A DNA stretch of 64,000 nucleotides from Synchiropus splendidus (GCF_027744825.2 NC_071347.1:22486001-22550000), one strand, 5' to 3'. Counted from the first letter of the stretch, positions 32,055-44,153 are shown. The notes: generated by a model not told the origin, from the sequence alone. Made by a program: numbers and translations.

Positions 32055-32569
32055 CTGCAGACAAAGAGACGGGACCAGAATTCTGCTTCAGTCATCACAG
32101 CTCGGCCGGAGAGAGACGCACGGACGTGCCGCTGCTTCAAACAGGCCGCCGCTGACCCAGAACGCCATGAAGCAGGTGCCGCCGCGCTGGGATCAGCCAT
32201 TGTCAGTTTGAAAATAGGATTGAAAATGTGCCCGAACCACAGTCTCTGCACGGCAGTGGAAACGGGTCACGTGATCCACTTAAGCACAACGGTGTTGACC
32301 TGGTTTTCGGCTCCGATGTGAGAGATTTCCCAGCGACACGGGGCGAGAGGCAGCGGTGCCCTGGACTGATCACACATGACTCACTGTGTTGGCTGAGCCA
32401 CTGGCTGCTCTCCACGGCTCTACTTCCAGTCTCTCCTGGCTGCCTGTCCAGGGTCTCTCCTGCCTCACGCCCCAGGTAGCTGGGCTCGGCTCCAGCGTCC
32501 CACGACCCAATGATACTGCTCATACGATACTGTAGTCTTCATTTGGAAAAGCTTGCTTTCATTTTGCCT

Positions 32570-33520
32570 GGATGGATGAATGGATGGATGAATGGATGGA
32601 TGGAAGGATGGATGATGGATGGAGGGATGGATGGATGGATGGACGGACGGATGATGGATGGATGGATGGATGGATGGATGGATGGATGGATGGATGGATG
32701 GATGGACGGACGGATGATGGATGGATGGATGGATGGATGGATGGATGGATGGATGGATGGATGGATGGATGGATGATGGATGGATGAATGGATGGATGGA
32801 TGGATGGATGGATGGACGGATGATGGATGGATGATGGATGGATGGATGGATGGAGGGAGGGATGGATGGATGGAAGGATGGATGGATGGACAGGTGGATG
32901 ATGACAGATGGATGGATGGAAGGATGGATGATGGATGACGGATGGATGGATGGATGGATGACGGATGGATGGATGGATGGATGAATGATGGATGGATGGA
33001 TGGATGGATGGATGGATGGATGGATGGGTGGAGGGATGGATGGATGGATGGATGGATGGATGGATGGACGGGTGGATGGATGGATGGATGGATGGATGGA
33101 TGGGTGGATGATGGACGGGTGGATGGATGGATGGATGGATGGATGGGTGGAGGGATGGATGGATGGATGGATGGATGGATGGATGGGTGGATGATGGATG
33201 GATGGATGGATGGATGGATGGATGGATGGATGGATGGATGGATGGATGGACGGGTGGATGGATGGATGGATGGATGGGTGGATGATGGACGGGTGGATGG
33301 ATGGATGGGTGGAGGGATGGATGGATGGATGGATGGATGGATGGATGGATGGGTGGATGATGGACGGGTGGATGGATGGATGGATGGATGGATGGATGGA
33401 TGGATGGATGGATGGATGGATGGATGGATGGATGGATGGATGGACGGGTGGATGATGACAGATGGATGATGGATGACGGATGGATGGATGGATGACAGAT
33501 GGATGGATGGATTATCAGAA
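32570..33520. repeat. (TGGA)n tetranucleotide array, about 950 bases
   Basis: Nearly pure 'tggatgga' with scattered 'tggacgga', 'tgatgga', 'tggaggga' and 'tgggtgga' variants that repeat in the same order along the array, indicating growth by unequal exchange of longer blocks. A period of 4 with no stops gives artefactual MDGW-type and PSIH-type frames on the two strands. Confidence 0.98.
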
Positions 33521-34289
33521 CAACGGCTGAATAAGCCGGAGAAGAGGTGTGAATAAAGGTGTGAAGACTGACACGTCTCTGCGCCGTGAGAGCCAGCTCC
33601 AGTCACGTGACCCGGGAGGCTGACAGGCGCCTGGTGGGGACACTAATCAACTTCACTGTAGAGCATTAGCTTTTAACGCCTTGCTCAAGGACGCGAGGGA
33701 GCACGGCCGTGTCAGACATTCAATATGGCCGACGCCGGCAGCGTGTTCCGTCCAGGTAATGAGGGCGGTAACTCACCCGCCCTCTTTATGTTATTACACA
33801 TCACAGTCCAACTTCACTGTCTGAGTCTCTATTGACAAATGTGTAAAGCGCGAATTTCCAAAGACCCAACCGTCCTCTAGCGCCCTGCAGGCCAGCGGTG
33901 ATGGATGCGGGCGCTCTAGAGAGAGTGTGGCGGGGGGCGGGGGGGGGAGTAATGAAGGTTTGCTGATGGGAACCCCGAGCTGAGCGGGAGCCGCGGCACA
34001 CGCCACGCAGCCGCACGCTCCGCCCCCGTCCCCGGCCGCCACCGGGAGCCCCGCCGATCGATAGCAGCCAGGTTGTAGCCACAGCTTTGATAAATAGAAC
34101 AAAGTGGATGTGTCTGCTGCGCTGAGCAGGGGAGGGACGCAGGTCGCGCCGAGAGACAGAGGGAGGGAGAGAGAGAGAGGCCCAAGTTTATTCTGGAAAA
34201 CTTCACATTTCCAATAACCACACTTTAGCACTTATTGTTTTCTAACCTTTGGACAAATGAGTTTTGTGGCGAGGCGGCGAGATAAATGA

Positions 34290-34397
34290 TGACAACACAC
34301 ACACAAGCACACACACACACACACACTCTAACACATACACACACACACCCCACACACACACACACCTCCACACACACACACACACACTCACACGCCT

Positions 34398-34441
<44 letters not shown>

Positions 34442-34692
34442 ACCTCCACACACACACACACACTCACACACCTCCACACACACACACACACACTCACACA
34501 CTCACACACACACCTCCACACACACACACACACTCACACACACACACACACTCACACACCTCCACACACACACACACTCACACACACACACACACACTCA
34601 CACACCTCCACACACACACACACTCACACACCTCCACACACACACACACACTCACACACCTCCACACACACACACACACACACACACACCTC

Positions 34693-34723
<31 letters not shown>

Positions 34724-34803
34724 CCACACACACACACACACACACCTCCACACACACACACACACACCTCCACACACACCTCCACACACACACACACACA
34801 CCT

Positions 34804-34837
<34 letters not shown>

Positions 34838-34905
34838 CCACACACACCTCCACACACACACACACACACCTCCACACACACCTCCACACACACACACACA
34901 CACCT

Positions 34906-34947
<42 letters not shown>

Positions 34948-34984
34948 ACACACTCACACACACTCACACACACACACACACACA

Positions 34985-35019
<35 letters not shown>

Positions 35020-35031
35020 CCACACACACCT

Positions 35032-35070
<39 letters not shown>
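34290..35070. repeat. (CA)n array with CACCTCC interruptions, about 780 bases
   Basis: Blocks of 'cacacacacaca' are interrupted at irregular intervals by 'cctcca' or 'ctcaca'. Larger blocks such as 'cacctccacacacacctcca' recur several times. On the ntrk3 sense strand the RNA would be (UG)n with GGAGG interruptions. Open frames here (HTHTH, CVCVC) are artefacts. Confidence 0.98.
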
Positions 35071-35359
35071 GACTGGGATAAAAACACCAGGTCACGGCCG
35101 TCACTGGTCTGATTTATTAGCATTAGCCGCCACAGCAACACTGCTGTCCGTCACCCAGCAGGAAGCGCAACGTTGCACAAACACTTCAAGCAGTAATAAT
35201 ATTATTCGGCTGGATGTAATAAACCCGCTCCTCTGTTCACTTAAGTGTTCGAGCCACGGAAGAGACGATATCAGCTGCTGCGTCGCTTTAACTGAATCCA
35301 AGTCGATGATGTCACCACACCAAGTTTTTTATTATGGGATCAGGATGTTATTGGATCAG

Positions 35360-35930
35360 AGGATGGATGGATGGAAGGATGGATGGCTGGAAGGAAGGAA
35401 GGAAGGAAGGAAGGAAGGAAGGAAGGAAGGATGGATGGATGGATGGATGGATGGATGGATGGATGGATGGATGGATGGATGGATGGATGGATGGATGGAT
35501 GGATGGATGGATGGAAGGAAGGAAGGAAGGAAGGAAGGAAGGAAGGAAGGAAGGATGGATGGATGGATGGATGGATGGGGCGATCGGAAAGATAAATGGC
35601 TGGACGATCAGAATGTTGGACAGACAGATGGATGGATAGATTCATGGGTTGGTGGACACATGTCCAAGGAAGCAGAGATGGATGGATGGACAGTTGGGAA
35701 GTGGGCAGGACGGATGGTCAACTGGACAGAGAGATGAACAAATAGATGAACAAACGCATAGATGGATGGATGAACATGGGAAGGAGAGAGAGTGGTGGAT
35801 GGATGGATAGATGGAGACAGATGGATGGATGGATGGATGGAAGGATGGATGGATGCATGGATGGATGGATGGATGCATGGATGGATGGATGGATGGATGG
35901 AGACAGATGGATTACCAAGAGACGGACAGA
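35360..35930. repeat. Compound (GGAT)n/(GGAA)n array
   Basis: Alternating blocks: (GGAT), (GGAA) at about 35,390-35,430, long (GGAT) to 35,512, (GGAA) to about 35,554, then (GGAT), decaying after 35,575 into dispersed 'gatggatg' and 'acagatgga' words up to about 35,930. It ends a 3.3-kb cluster of microsatellites. Confidence 0.95.
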
Positions 35931-36439
35931 CTAAGAGAAACAAATGTACTGAGGCACAGACAGAGAAAAATGGAGGAATGGACAGAGGGTGAGCAGTGGA
36001 CGGATGAGTGACGCTGCTGACGGCAGGACGCACAAATGCGTGATGGGTAAGTGGGAGCATGCAGGTAGCATGAGGAGGAGCGCGTCGCAGTGTGAGGTGC
36101 GCTCATCCTCCCAGCAGCCGCTCTGCTCCAGGTTCATCTGGAAACATGCAGCAAATGAGACCTGGCTCCTCCGACAGCAAGTGAGCGGCGTGGCCGGCTC
36201 ACCTGACCAGAGGAGGGCGATGTAAGTGAGGTGGAGATAAGCTCTCATGAATGGCGCCCAGATAACCTCCGGCTCTCATTACCGCTGCAGCACAAGACCC
36301 TGGCGGAAGCGCCGCCGCGCGCTCACCCTTGAGCCGCGCCTTCAGACGGAACAAGAAAAAGCTCTCACCAGCAAAACGGCCTCCTTGGTTGAAGCAGGGT
36401 TTTCGGCCGTGGACACCAAACAAAGCTGTTCACTTTAAT

Positions 36440-36745
36440 TCATGCAAATAAACTGTTTACTCTTGTATTTTGGCAACAAACACCTTTGTGTTTTTTTTTT
36501 AAACTTCACTTTTTACATTATTCTTATTCATTCTTTTTGAGGTCTTTTTCATCCATTCATTTTGAAGTTCACAATTCCTATTTTATATTTTCTAAATTTC
36601 CTACAACTGCTGACCGTGGAATATTTCACTTTATATTTAAGACAAGAACAAGTGAATGTGGGTGAAGTTATGGTTTATATTGAAATTTGCCAGTAATATT
36701 GTTGCCTTAGACACTGTGAACCATTTCTTCTGGTGACAGTGGAAA
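36440..36745. repeat. AT-rich dispersed repeat, copy 1
   Basis: Shares, in order with 38,578-38,885, 'gtttact', 'caacaaacac', 'ttattcttattca', 'tttttgaggtc', 'tttattttct'-like stretches, 'acaactg' and 'ttaccagt'-like words. No coding potential. Confidence 0.6.
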
Positions 36746-36789
36746 CAAAATGTGCTGGACACATTTGGGGCATCAGTCTGCCACACAGC

Positions 36790-36860
36790 TTGGGTCTCAA
36801 ACGTGTGGCCCGAGGGCCGATCATGGCCCACCGGACAGGTTGTGTGGCCGCCTACTTGAG
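36790..36860. mobile_element. 'gtctcaaac...ggcccgagggcc' element fragment
   Basis: 'gggtctcaaacgtgtggccc' then 'gagggccgatcatggccc' has the end type of the elements at 7983-8103 and 19,505-19,610. A partial non-autonomous element; class by recollection. Confidence 0.4.
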
Positions 36861-37796
36861 AGTTGGAGACAGCAAACTGAAGACAACAGAACGATGAATG
36901 ATGAAATCTGTGATGTGCCGTGTGAAAACACTCAGATCCGTTTGGGATTCTTGGCCTCTGAGGTTTCCTAGCTCCTCTGAAATACTTTCTTCTCCCAGTT
37001 TCCCGTCAGCTCGAGTCAGACTCAAGAGGAACGCAGACGGATTGTTGCCCCTTCAGCCCAGAGAACAACCACAAGAGGCTCGCTGTTTACGCCATTTGTC
37101 CGATTCTTTCATGGCGAGTCAGCCGTGCCGAGGCTCCACGTGTCCTCAGACCCGAACCCTGCGGCCGGAGTGGATTGCAACACGGGCGCTGACTCACCGC
37201 GGCGATTCTTGTCTCGGGATAAATCCACCAAGCATAACATTCAATCACATTCACTTCAAGAAGACTTAAAACTCCATCATCTCAGTCCTGCTGCGAAGCG
37301 CCGACCTATTTTGAGGCTGAATACATTGTTGATGGAATGATATCTGGCCAGGAGAGCGCTTTCATCCTGCATCTGTGTGCGTGTGTGTGTCGCACCTAAT
37401 CGCTGCCTGACCTTTTTTACCGGATGGTTTGCCACAGGACGCTGCGGGCCGGTCTGTCCGCCGTATCCGTGCCAGGAGCGGCAGCTACAAGCCATGAATC
37501 AAGCGCCGCCTGACCTTAAGGATTGACGTGCTCAGGAAACGGCTTGACATTTCTCAGATTTGGATGCGACGGCTGCCGCGCTGCCGATACACACGTAAAC
37601 ACGCCGCCGACAAGGAGCCGAGAGGATCTGGGACCACGGCGAAAACCCAGCAGCTCAGACGCTAATGCGGCGGTGAACTGGCAAAAGCTAGTCATATTTG
37701 GATGAGGCCACTTTTACACCAAAATACTTAAAAGTTCCCAAATATTGTGATCATGAGAAACATATTCAAGCCGAATACTGACTCCATAGGCATGTG

Positions 37797-38030
37797 TCCT
37801 GGCAGAGCCATACTTGTGGGGACCAATTCTTGACCGAACACTATCCTTCTGAGGACCTCTGTGGGACCCTTTTGCCAAACCCCACATGGTCGAGCCTCAT
37901 ATTTGAGGATTAAAACAGATGAACTGGGTTTGAGCTTGGTTCAGAGCCCTGGTTGTTTTGGATGGCGAGAGGCCGGGGAAAGGGCGATGGCCAGGCGTGG
38001 TCCCCACGAGGATGGAGGCACAAGGAGGAG
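37797..38030 (+). repeat. GGGGACC/(CA)n dispersed repeat, copy F
   Basis: 'gtggggaccaattcttgacc', 'gaacactatcct', 'catatttgaggattaaaac', 'ggttcagagccctggtt', 'ggccggggaaagggcgatgg', 'tggtccccacgaggatgg'. This copy lacks the long TG tail, so the microsatellite is not obligatory. Confidence 0.75.
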
Positions 38031-38577
38031 GAGCTGCTCTGCTTCCAAAACTAGAAGTGACTGGGCACAAACAGAGCGGAGCTGAGCCAGTGGAGTGGAG
38101 GGCACCTCTGGGCTCCAGCTGCACCACACTGGACCCAGCCTGGACCTGGTCACCCTTTCAGAACCGACACCTCAACCCACGCCGACATATTCAATATGGA
38201 TCAATATGGATAAAACATATCGGCAGCCATTTGGTCGTTCTTTTAGTGGAGTGCAATTTGAGACTTCTGCACTCTGCTGGTGTTTATTAGAAATATTTCA
38301 ATCATTAATATTCTTCTTTATTTATTAATTTTCATGGTTATTATTACATTTTTAAATGCAAAGATTTTTGATTTTTTATTGACCATTTTCTTTTTTTTTT
38401 ATAGTTTTATTCTTTAAAATTCATTTTGTTTTTTTCTGTAATATAAATTGTATTATTTTTAAAAAATCCCAGCTTTTATTGAGAAGATTTGATTTGACTG
38501 AACTCTGATCTGTCATAAATAATGACTTTCATGCATTTCTATATTCTTCCTGTTCTCAGTCCTTAATCGTCCTCGTC

Positions 38578-39170
38578 ATGTTTACTTTATTTCTTGAAAA
38601 TAAACTCTTTACACTTTGTATATTTGCATCAAACACTTCTTTTTCTTTAAGCTTATTATTTACATTCTTCTTATTCACACTTTTTGAGGTCCTTTTATTT
38701 ATTTATTCATTTTACAGTTCAGAATTTTTCTCTTACATTTTATACATTCCCCACAACTGATGACTGTGTAATGTTTGTCTTGATATTTAAAAAATAAAAA
38801 GCTTATGCCAGTGGGGTTATGGGTTACATTTCAATTTACCAGTCACATTTTTGCATTAGACAATTTTAGAACATTTTTACCCACTGAATTACAATACAAA
38901 AATCTCAAAAATGATGTATTCAATACGTATCCTCATAAATTCCACTCATGTTTTGAATTGTTCAGTTCTTTATTGTCTATTAGTGACAACTAAATGCTTT
39001 AAAATGTTAATCGTTGCTTTATTACGAAACATTCATATTCCAAATGTGACCGAATGGTTCTGTTGAAGGGAAAATAGTCACATTTCAATTCAATTAAAGT
39101 AATAGTTTTATTGACTGTATTTAATGTGCTCATTTCAAGCATCAGAATTCATCCAATAAATCACGTTATT
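38578..39170. repeat. AT-rich dispersed repeat, composite copy
   Basis: Its left half matches 36,440-36,745. Its right half (38,890-39,120: 'aaaaatgatgtattcaatac', 'actaaatgcttt', 'acattcatattccaaatgtg') matches 40,907-41,190. It is thus the most complete copy of a longer AT-rich element of at least 600 bases. Confidence 0.65.
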
Positions 39171-39714
39171 TCTGAAGTATTTATACTTTCATTCATCCCC
39201 GACTGAGCTGAACATGGAGTCTGAAGACTGTAGTGCTGCCTCAGCACTGAAGGTGGCGCTAGACATTGAGAGAGGAGCGATGTTTTGAAGAGCGATTGGA
39301 GTTTATTGCGACCACCTTGAAGAGCAATGACTTCTGCCGGTGAGCCGGAGACGAAGTGCTTATCATCCCTCCCAGAGACTCGTGCGCGGCCACGCCAGTG
39401 AAGCGTGCGCGCGCGTGTCTGACGTGGCGCTGTAACTCGACTCTCCCGAAAAACTTGCGGCGAGCACTTATCTGCCGTTAGAAGAGTGGGTGAGTCCACA
39501 TCCTGACATTTACTGATGGAAATTTTCATTTTTGATGGCATTTGAAAAGGTTGACGGATTCACTCTGACAGTTGGATGAAAAACAGCGAGTTGAGTTAAA
39601 GTCTGGAGAGCGACGGTCGCCGGGGCCAGTTATTATTATCTGCTCTCTCATGAAACAGCTCGGCTCTGACAGACTGAGGGCTCTGCTGGGACGGAGCGGC
39701 AGGAAGACTAACCC

Positions 39715-40389
39715 GTGAGTCGTGACTCATCCTGGCGCTTCAACATCAGGAGAGTCGCTTCAGTCAGAGGAGCTGAGTCAGAGCCTACAAGACTCGCAGA
39801 GTCATGTACACAGGCGTCCAAATGGCTCTTAGTTCACTCTGACTCAAAGACCCGTGAGTCATGACTCATCCAGGCTCTTCAATATCAGGAGAGTCGCTTC
39901 AGTCAGAAGAGCTGAGCCAGAGCCTACAAGACTCGCAGAGTCATGTACACAGGCGTCCAAATGGCTCTTAGTTCACTCTGACTCAAAGACCCGTGAGTCA
40001 TGACTCATCCTGGCGCTTCAATATCAGGAGAGCCGCTTCAGTCAGAGGAGCTGAGTCAGAGCCTACAAGACTCACAGAGTCATGTACACAGGTGTCCAAA
40101 TGGATCTCAGATCACTCTGACCCAAAGACCTGTGAGTCATGACTCATCCTGGCGCTTCAATATCAGGAGAGTCGCTTCAGTCAGAGGAGATGAATCAGAG
40201 CCTAGAAGATTCACAGAGTCATGTACACAGGCGTCCAAATGGATCTCAGATCACTCTGACCCAAAGACCCCTGAGTCATGAATTGCTTCTTGACTCATCT
40301 CGTTGCTTCAATATCATGAGACTCACTTCAGTCAGAGGATCCGAGTCAGAGCCTACAAGACGTCCAAATGGAACTCAGATCACTCCCTC
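39715..40389. repeat. 139-base tandem array of AP-1-site palindromes
   Basis: Five units start at 39,715, 39,854, 39,993, 40,132 and 40,271, an exact 139-base step each time. Units 2, 3 and 4 carry the perfect 14-base palindrome TGAGTCATGACTCA (39,855-39,868; 39,994-40,007; 40,133-40,146), two abutting AP-1 (TRE) sites. Unit 1 has one mismatch; in unit 5 the two halves are split by an insertion. Further TGAGTCA or TGACTCA sites lie inside several units ('gctgagtcagagcc', 'ctctgactcaaag'). The fifth unit is truncated. Confidence 0.95.
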
Positions 40390-40739
40390 TGGCCCCGGAC
40401 CCAAACCAGCCACGGTGATGACCCGAAGCGTCGCGCCTCGCTCGCGAAGCTCACTCTTCATGTGATTTAAAACGGAATAAAAGATGACGGCGGAGGTTTA
40501 CTGTCGCCACTAAACCTTGACGGAGGATTGAATCACATCTGGCCATTTGGCTCTGTGTCGATGAGGCCTTTAAACTCCCCGACTCTGGAGAAGCGGCAGC
40601 GACACGGAGAGTAAAACGCTCGGCTGCGTTCTTCAAAAGAGACGTCCGACAGCTGTGGACCGGCCCAGCCAGAGGGGTCGGGCCTGGTGAGGCGGGAGCC
40701 GGCCCTGGAGCCGGGTGGAGCCATCACCACGTCTTTAAA

Positions 40740-41340
40740 AAAAACCTCATTCGTTCTTTGGATGTTCTTCCTGTCATATTATTATACAGTTATTGATATT
40801 ATTTGATCAAGCACCAATCACAAAATCTCTACTTTATTCTACCATTCCTATTTATGTGCTTGTTTATTACCCTTCCTCAAAAAAAAAAAAGTTTATATAG
40901 AAAAAAAAATACAACTCTCCCAAAAATGATGTATTAAATATGTATTCTCATCAACAACACATTCAACTCATGTTTTGTTGTTCATTATCTATCAGTTATA
41001 ACTAAATGCTTTCAATATGTATTAGTCGTTGTAGCAGTAGCAGTAGCAATAGTAGTCGAAGGATTACAGACATTTATGTTGCTTTATTGCTAAAAAAACA
41101 TTCATATTCCAAATGTGACCAAATAGTTCTGTTGTAGGGAAAATACTTATATTTAAATTTAAAATGAAAGTAATAGTTTCATTTTATTTATTTATTTTTC
41201 ATATCTTGGAATTGATTTCAAATATTTCCGACATTCAGCTAAAAAGCCATTAGGTTTCTGAGAAAAACTCATCCTAAAATGAAATATTTCACTGAAAAAA
41301 AAAAAAAAACTTGACTAATTATTATTGTTATCATTTGTTC
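40740..41340. repeat. AT-rich dispersed repeat, copy 3
   Basis: 'aaaaatgatgtattaaatat', 'actcatgttttg', 'taactaaatgctttc', 'aaacattcatattccaaatg' and 'ttctgttgtagggaaaatac' match 38,890-39,120 in order. A 'gtagcagtagcagtag' insertion is private to this copy. Confidence 0.65.
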
Positions 41341-41681
41341 TTCTGACAAATGATACCAAAATAAATGTATTTCATGTTGTTGTCCTGCGTTTCACTTCCG
41401 TGTATGAGTGAGGTTTTCCGGCTCATGAGGAGGGGGCCCCGGGGCCACCCCAGAGAGGTGAGGTCTCTCAGTTGAAGGGTGAGCTCTTCAGGTGCAGGCT
41501 TCCTTTGTCCAGTTGTCGAGCAGTCAGACACACAAGTGCAAAGCTAAAACCCCCCCGAACATGGAGTCCGGTCATCGTCTCCGGATTCAGACGCGAGCTC
41601 ACGTCGCAGAAGGAGACGTGGCCAGCAGAGACAACAGTGTAACTGGGACAAGAGCACGGAGAAGAGGAGACGCTGACTCAC

Positions 41682-41753
41682 AGTTCCACCAGCTGCAGGT
41701 GTTCAAAGATCCTCCAGGAGAAGGTGGTCAGCAGCCCGTTCTTCGACAGGTTT
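41682..41753 (-). CDS. ntrk3: ntrk3 exon: last leucine-rich repeat
   Basis: A 72-base exon, phase 2 in ('cctcctctccag' acceptor), phase 2 out ('gtggaact|gtgagtcag'). It encodes NLSKNGLLTTFSWRIFEHLQ followed by LVE plus split codons, a single leucine-rich repeat. It corresponds to NLSSNRLTTLSWQLFQTLSL of mammalian TrkC; NLS, LTT, SW, F and L are in place. The size (72 bases, same phase at both ends) is typical of Trk LRR exons. It is too short to appear in an ORF list and was found from the splice sites and the motif. It is the most 5' exon I can identify; earlier exons are expected beyond 64,000. Confidence 0.9.
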
Positions 41754-44029
41754 CTGGAGAGGAGGAGCAAAGGGTTAGAGAGCGGCTCCGGTGCAGAGGC
41801 AGAGGCTGGGGCGACCCCTGCTGGGAGGTGACCCGCAGAGGCGGTGTGTTGTGTTGTGTGACAGCGGCTCTCACCAAGCCCGGACCTCAGTGCAAGGTCG
41901 AGGCCGAGTTACAGCAGGGGAAGGTTCCACCAGCTGAGAGAAGTCTCCCTCTTTATTTAGCAGCGAGCGGCCTGGGGTGGGGAGGGGTGGTGGTGGGCGG
42001 GCGTGTGGGAGTGATCGGAATCTCAAGCAGGTCATAATTGTGCTCCAGATCTCCCGGCTTGTTGTATTAATTAAGACCATGTGGACCATTACGTTCAATT
42101 TAACAAATGGGAATCGGACGAGAGCCGCGGCGAGGTGTTATTTCCATGTCACTCAGGAGTGGGCGACTCGCCGAGCGGCGCTGGAAGTGAGAACACCGAG
42201 TCACAGCACGACGGGAACTTTAGCAGCGGCAGCGTGGAGATGTATGTTTTTACATGGACAGATGGAAGGATTCACGCCGAGGGCCCCCCACCGAGGGCCC
42301 GGAGCGGGGGTCGGCCATGACGCTCTCGCTCCTCAAGCCGCCATTTTATTTTGACATTAGCATCGGAGGCCGGAAGACACTGTGATTGACAGGTAAACAG
42401 AAGGTGAAGATCGGTTTTTAAAGGCTCGGTTCTAAAATCTAGCCTTCAAACACGTAAACCGACCAGGGTTTTCCCCGGCACTTTGGCAGCTAGGGGCCTC
42501 TACACTATGGTTTTGACCCCCTAAGATGAGACTTCCCGTGTGTTCCCTCCATGTAGTGAAGGGCAACCCACAATGTCCGCGCTCCCGCACCTTCAGACCA
42601 GAAGGTGGATAACCCACAATTCCCACCGAGACTGAAAGCTGTGTGGAGGCTTTTCAAGCAGAATGGATGAAGAGTGAGGCCGCAACTCCGCTTCAATTCC
42701 TCCACAGTTCTGCTTCTGTTGAGCGCCACCCAGCACCACATTGGAGAGACTGGTTCAGACAGGAAGTTAGCGAAAAGCCCTGTGATTTCATTATATTATG
42801 TTGTAGACGTTATTCGCATTTTCTTGTGAAAGAGCAGTGAAAACGTAACTAGCGAACGCAACACAGAAGCAGTCAACAGAGCGCTTGTTTCGTAACAACA
42901 TGGACGATGAGTCATTCATTTTGGAGCGCGAGCGTCGGCTGATTCTTTAAAACTCTCGTCGTAAACTCTATAAAGACATCGCCTCTTCCATTCCATGAAG
43001 TACCGCGGACGAATCTTGTGTCAGTACCCTGCACTTCGCTTCCCCCCGCCAAATGGACACTGAAAACTCAGCTGGAGTTCCGCGATCCCTGCTCTGTACC
43101 AGGTGGAAATTCGGGAGAGGGAAAACTCAACAAGAAGCAGAGGCATGAAAGAGAAGCCAATCGCTAACCTAGCGCTGGCTAACGTCACAACTCCCCAAGC
43201 TCTGAAGGGTCCGACGGATCCAGAGACGGCAGCGACCACGGTTTTTACCGCTGCGATAGAATTCCAAGGTAGATGAAGCGAAACTCTGCCCACTCCCTCC
43301 TGAGGTTGGCAGTAAAACCTGGTTGCAGCGGATCGTGCAGTCAGCTGTGAGCGGATTTTTTGAAAATGGCCGTCCTTTTTACGCGCTAGTTCCCAACGGC
43401 ATGCGCGGAGTTGAGAGGTCTCGTTTGAGTTACGATTACGTGACACAAAACAGGAGGACTTGGTGCAGGTCAGACTGGCTGATGGAGTCTAACGGAGGGA
43501 AGAATTCCTTACAATACGTTTACAATGTAGCCACGAGCAACGGTGTCAGCTGATCTTGCTGACGTCTGTGAGTGCTTCTGCAAATATATGTGTTTTTGAG
43601 AACTCCACACAGAGAGCAGAGCAGTTCACTTACTCACCAGTGTGGCAGTCGTGAGCCTCTGGAAACGAAGGGAAGACTTCTGGTGTGTGAAACGCCCATT
43701 AAGACGAGGAGCAAGGATGAAAGTGAAACCTCTGACTGAAAGAGTGTCGATGAAGAACCACTCTAATTTCCACAGCCAAGCTTCACCACAGAGGCTATTT
43801 ATATCCTCTCAGCGTTGCATAACATTCCATGACTGAGTTCCTATTGCACCTAAAAAAAAGTTTTTTGGAACGAGAGAGAGCGACGCATCTGAGCGACTGT
43901 TACTGTCCTCGGCTGAAAAAAGAGTGGAGCAGTTTCAGCAACAGAGTGGTTCACCCCTGGGCTCCAGAGACCCTGCAAGGTCCACCATCCTGCAGACAGA
44001 CGCCCACTCACTCTCGCTTTGTCATCACT

Positions 44030-44153
44030 TAACCTCTGTCTGTTTTTGGACTGTGGGAGGAAACAAGTGTAACAAGTGAAACCCACACAAGCCCGGGGAG
44101 AACAGTCCTCCTGCCAGGCTGCAGCACTGACCACTGCACCACTGCGCCGCCTG
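44030..44153 (-). mobile_element. Fish-type interspersed repeat fragment
   Basis: 'tttttggactgtgggaggaa', 'gaaacccacacaagcccggg' and 'gagaaca' are the reverse complement of words I recall from a very common teleost repeat ('ttctccccg', 'gtgtgggtttc', 'cctcccacagtcc'). Truncated, no coding capacity. Confidence 0.6.

Larger units (their letters stand above)
32055..41681 (-). other. ntrk3: ntrk3 intron between last LRR and cysteine-cap exon
   Basis: 9.6 kb with no recognised exon. About 2.3 kb is simple repeat in three blocks (32,570-33,520; 34,290-35,070; 35,360-35,930). 36,440-41,340 carries AT-rich dispersed repeats, one GGGGACC repeat (37,797-38,030) and the 139-base AP-1 array (39,715-40,389). 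33,540-34,280, 35,090-35,350 and 36,000-36,430 look unique. Confidence 0.75.

Noticed and set aside
32539..33606. A 355-codon frame encoding PSIH repeats, with MDGW-type frames on the opposite strand
   Set aside because: Pure consequence of the (TGGA)n array with period 4; both strands are open in several frames.
34264..35737. A 483-codon HTHTH frame and related CVCVC frames
   Set aside because: Translation of (CA)n and (GGAT)n microsatellites.
39715..40389. Regularly spaced repeats as a CRISPR array
   Set aside because: The whole 139-base unit is repeated, with no unique spacers, in a vertebrate intron.
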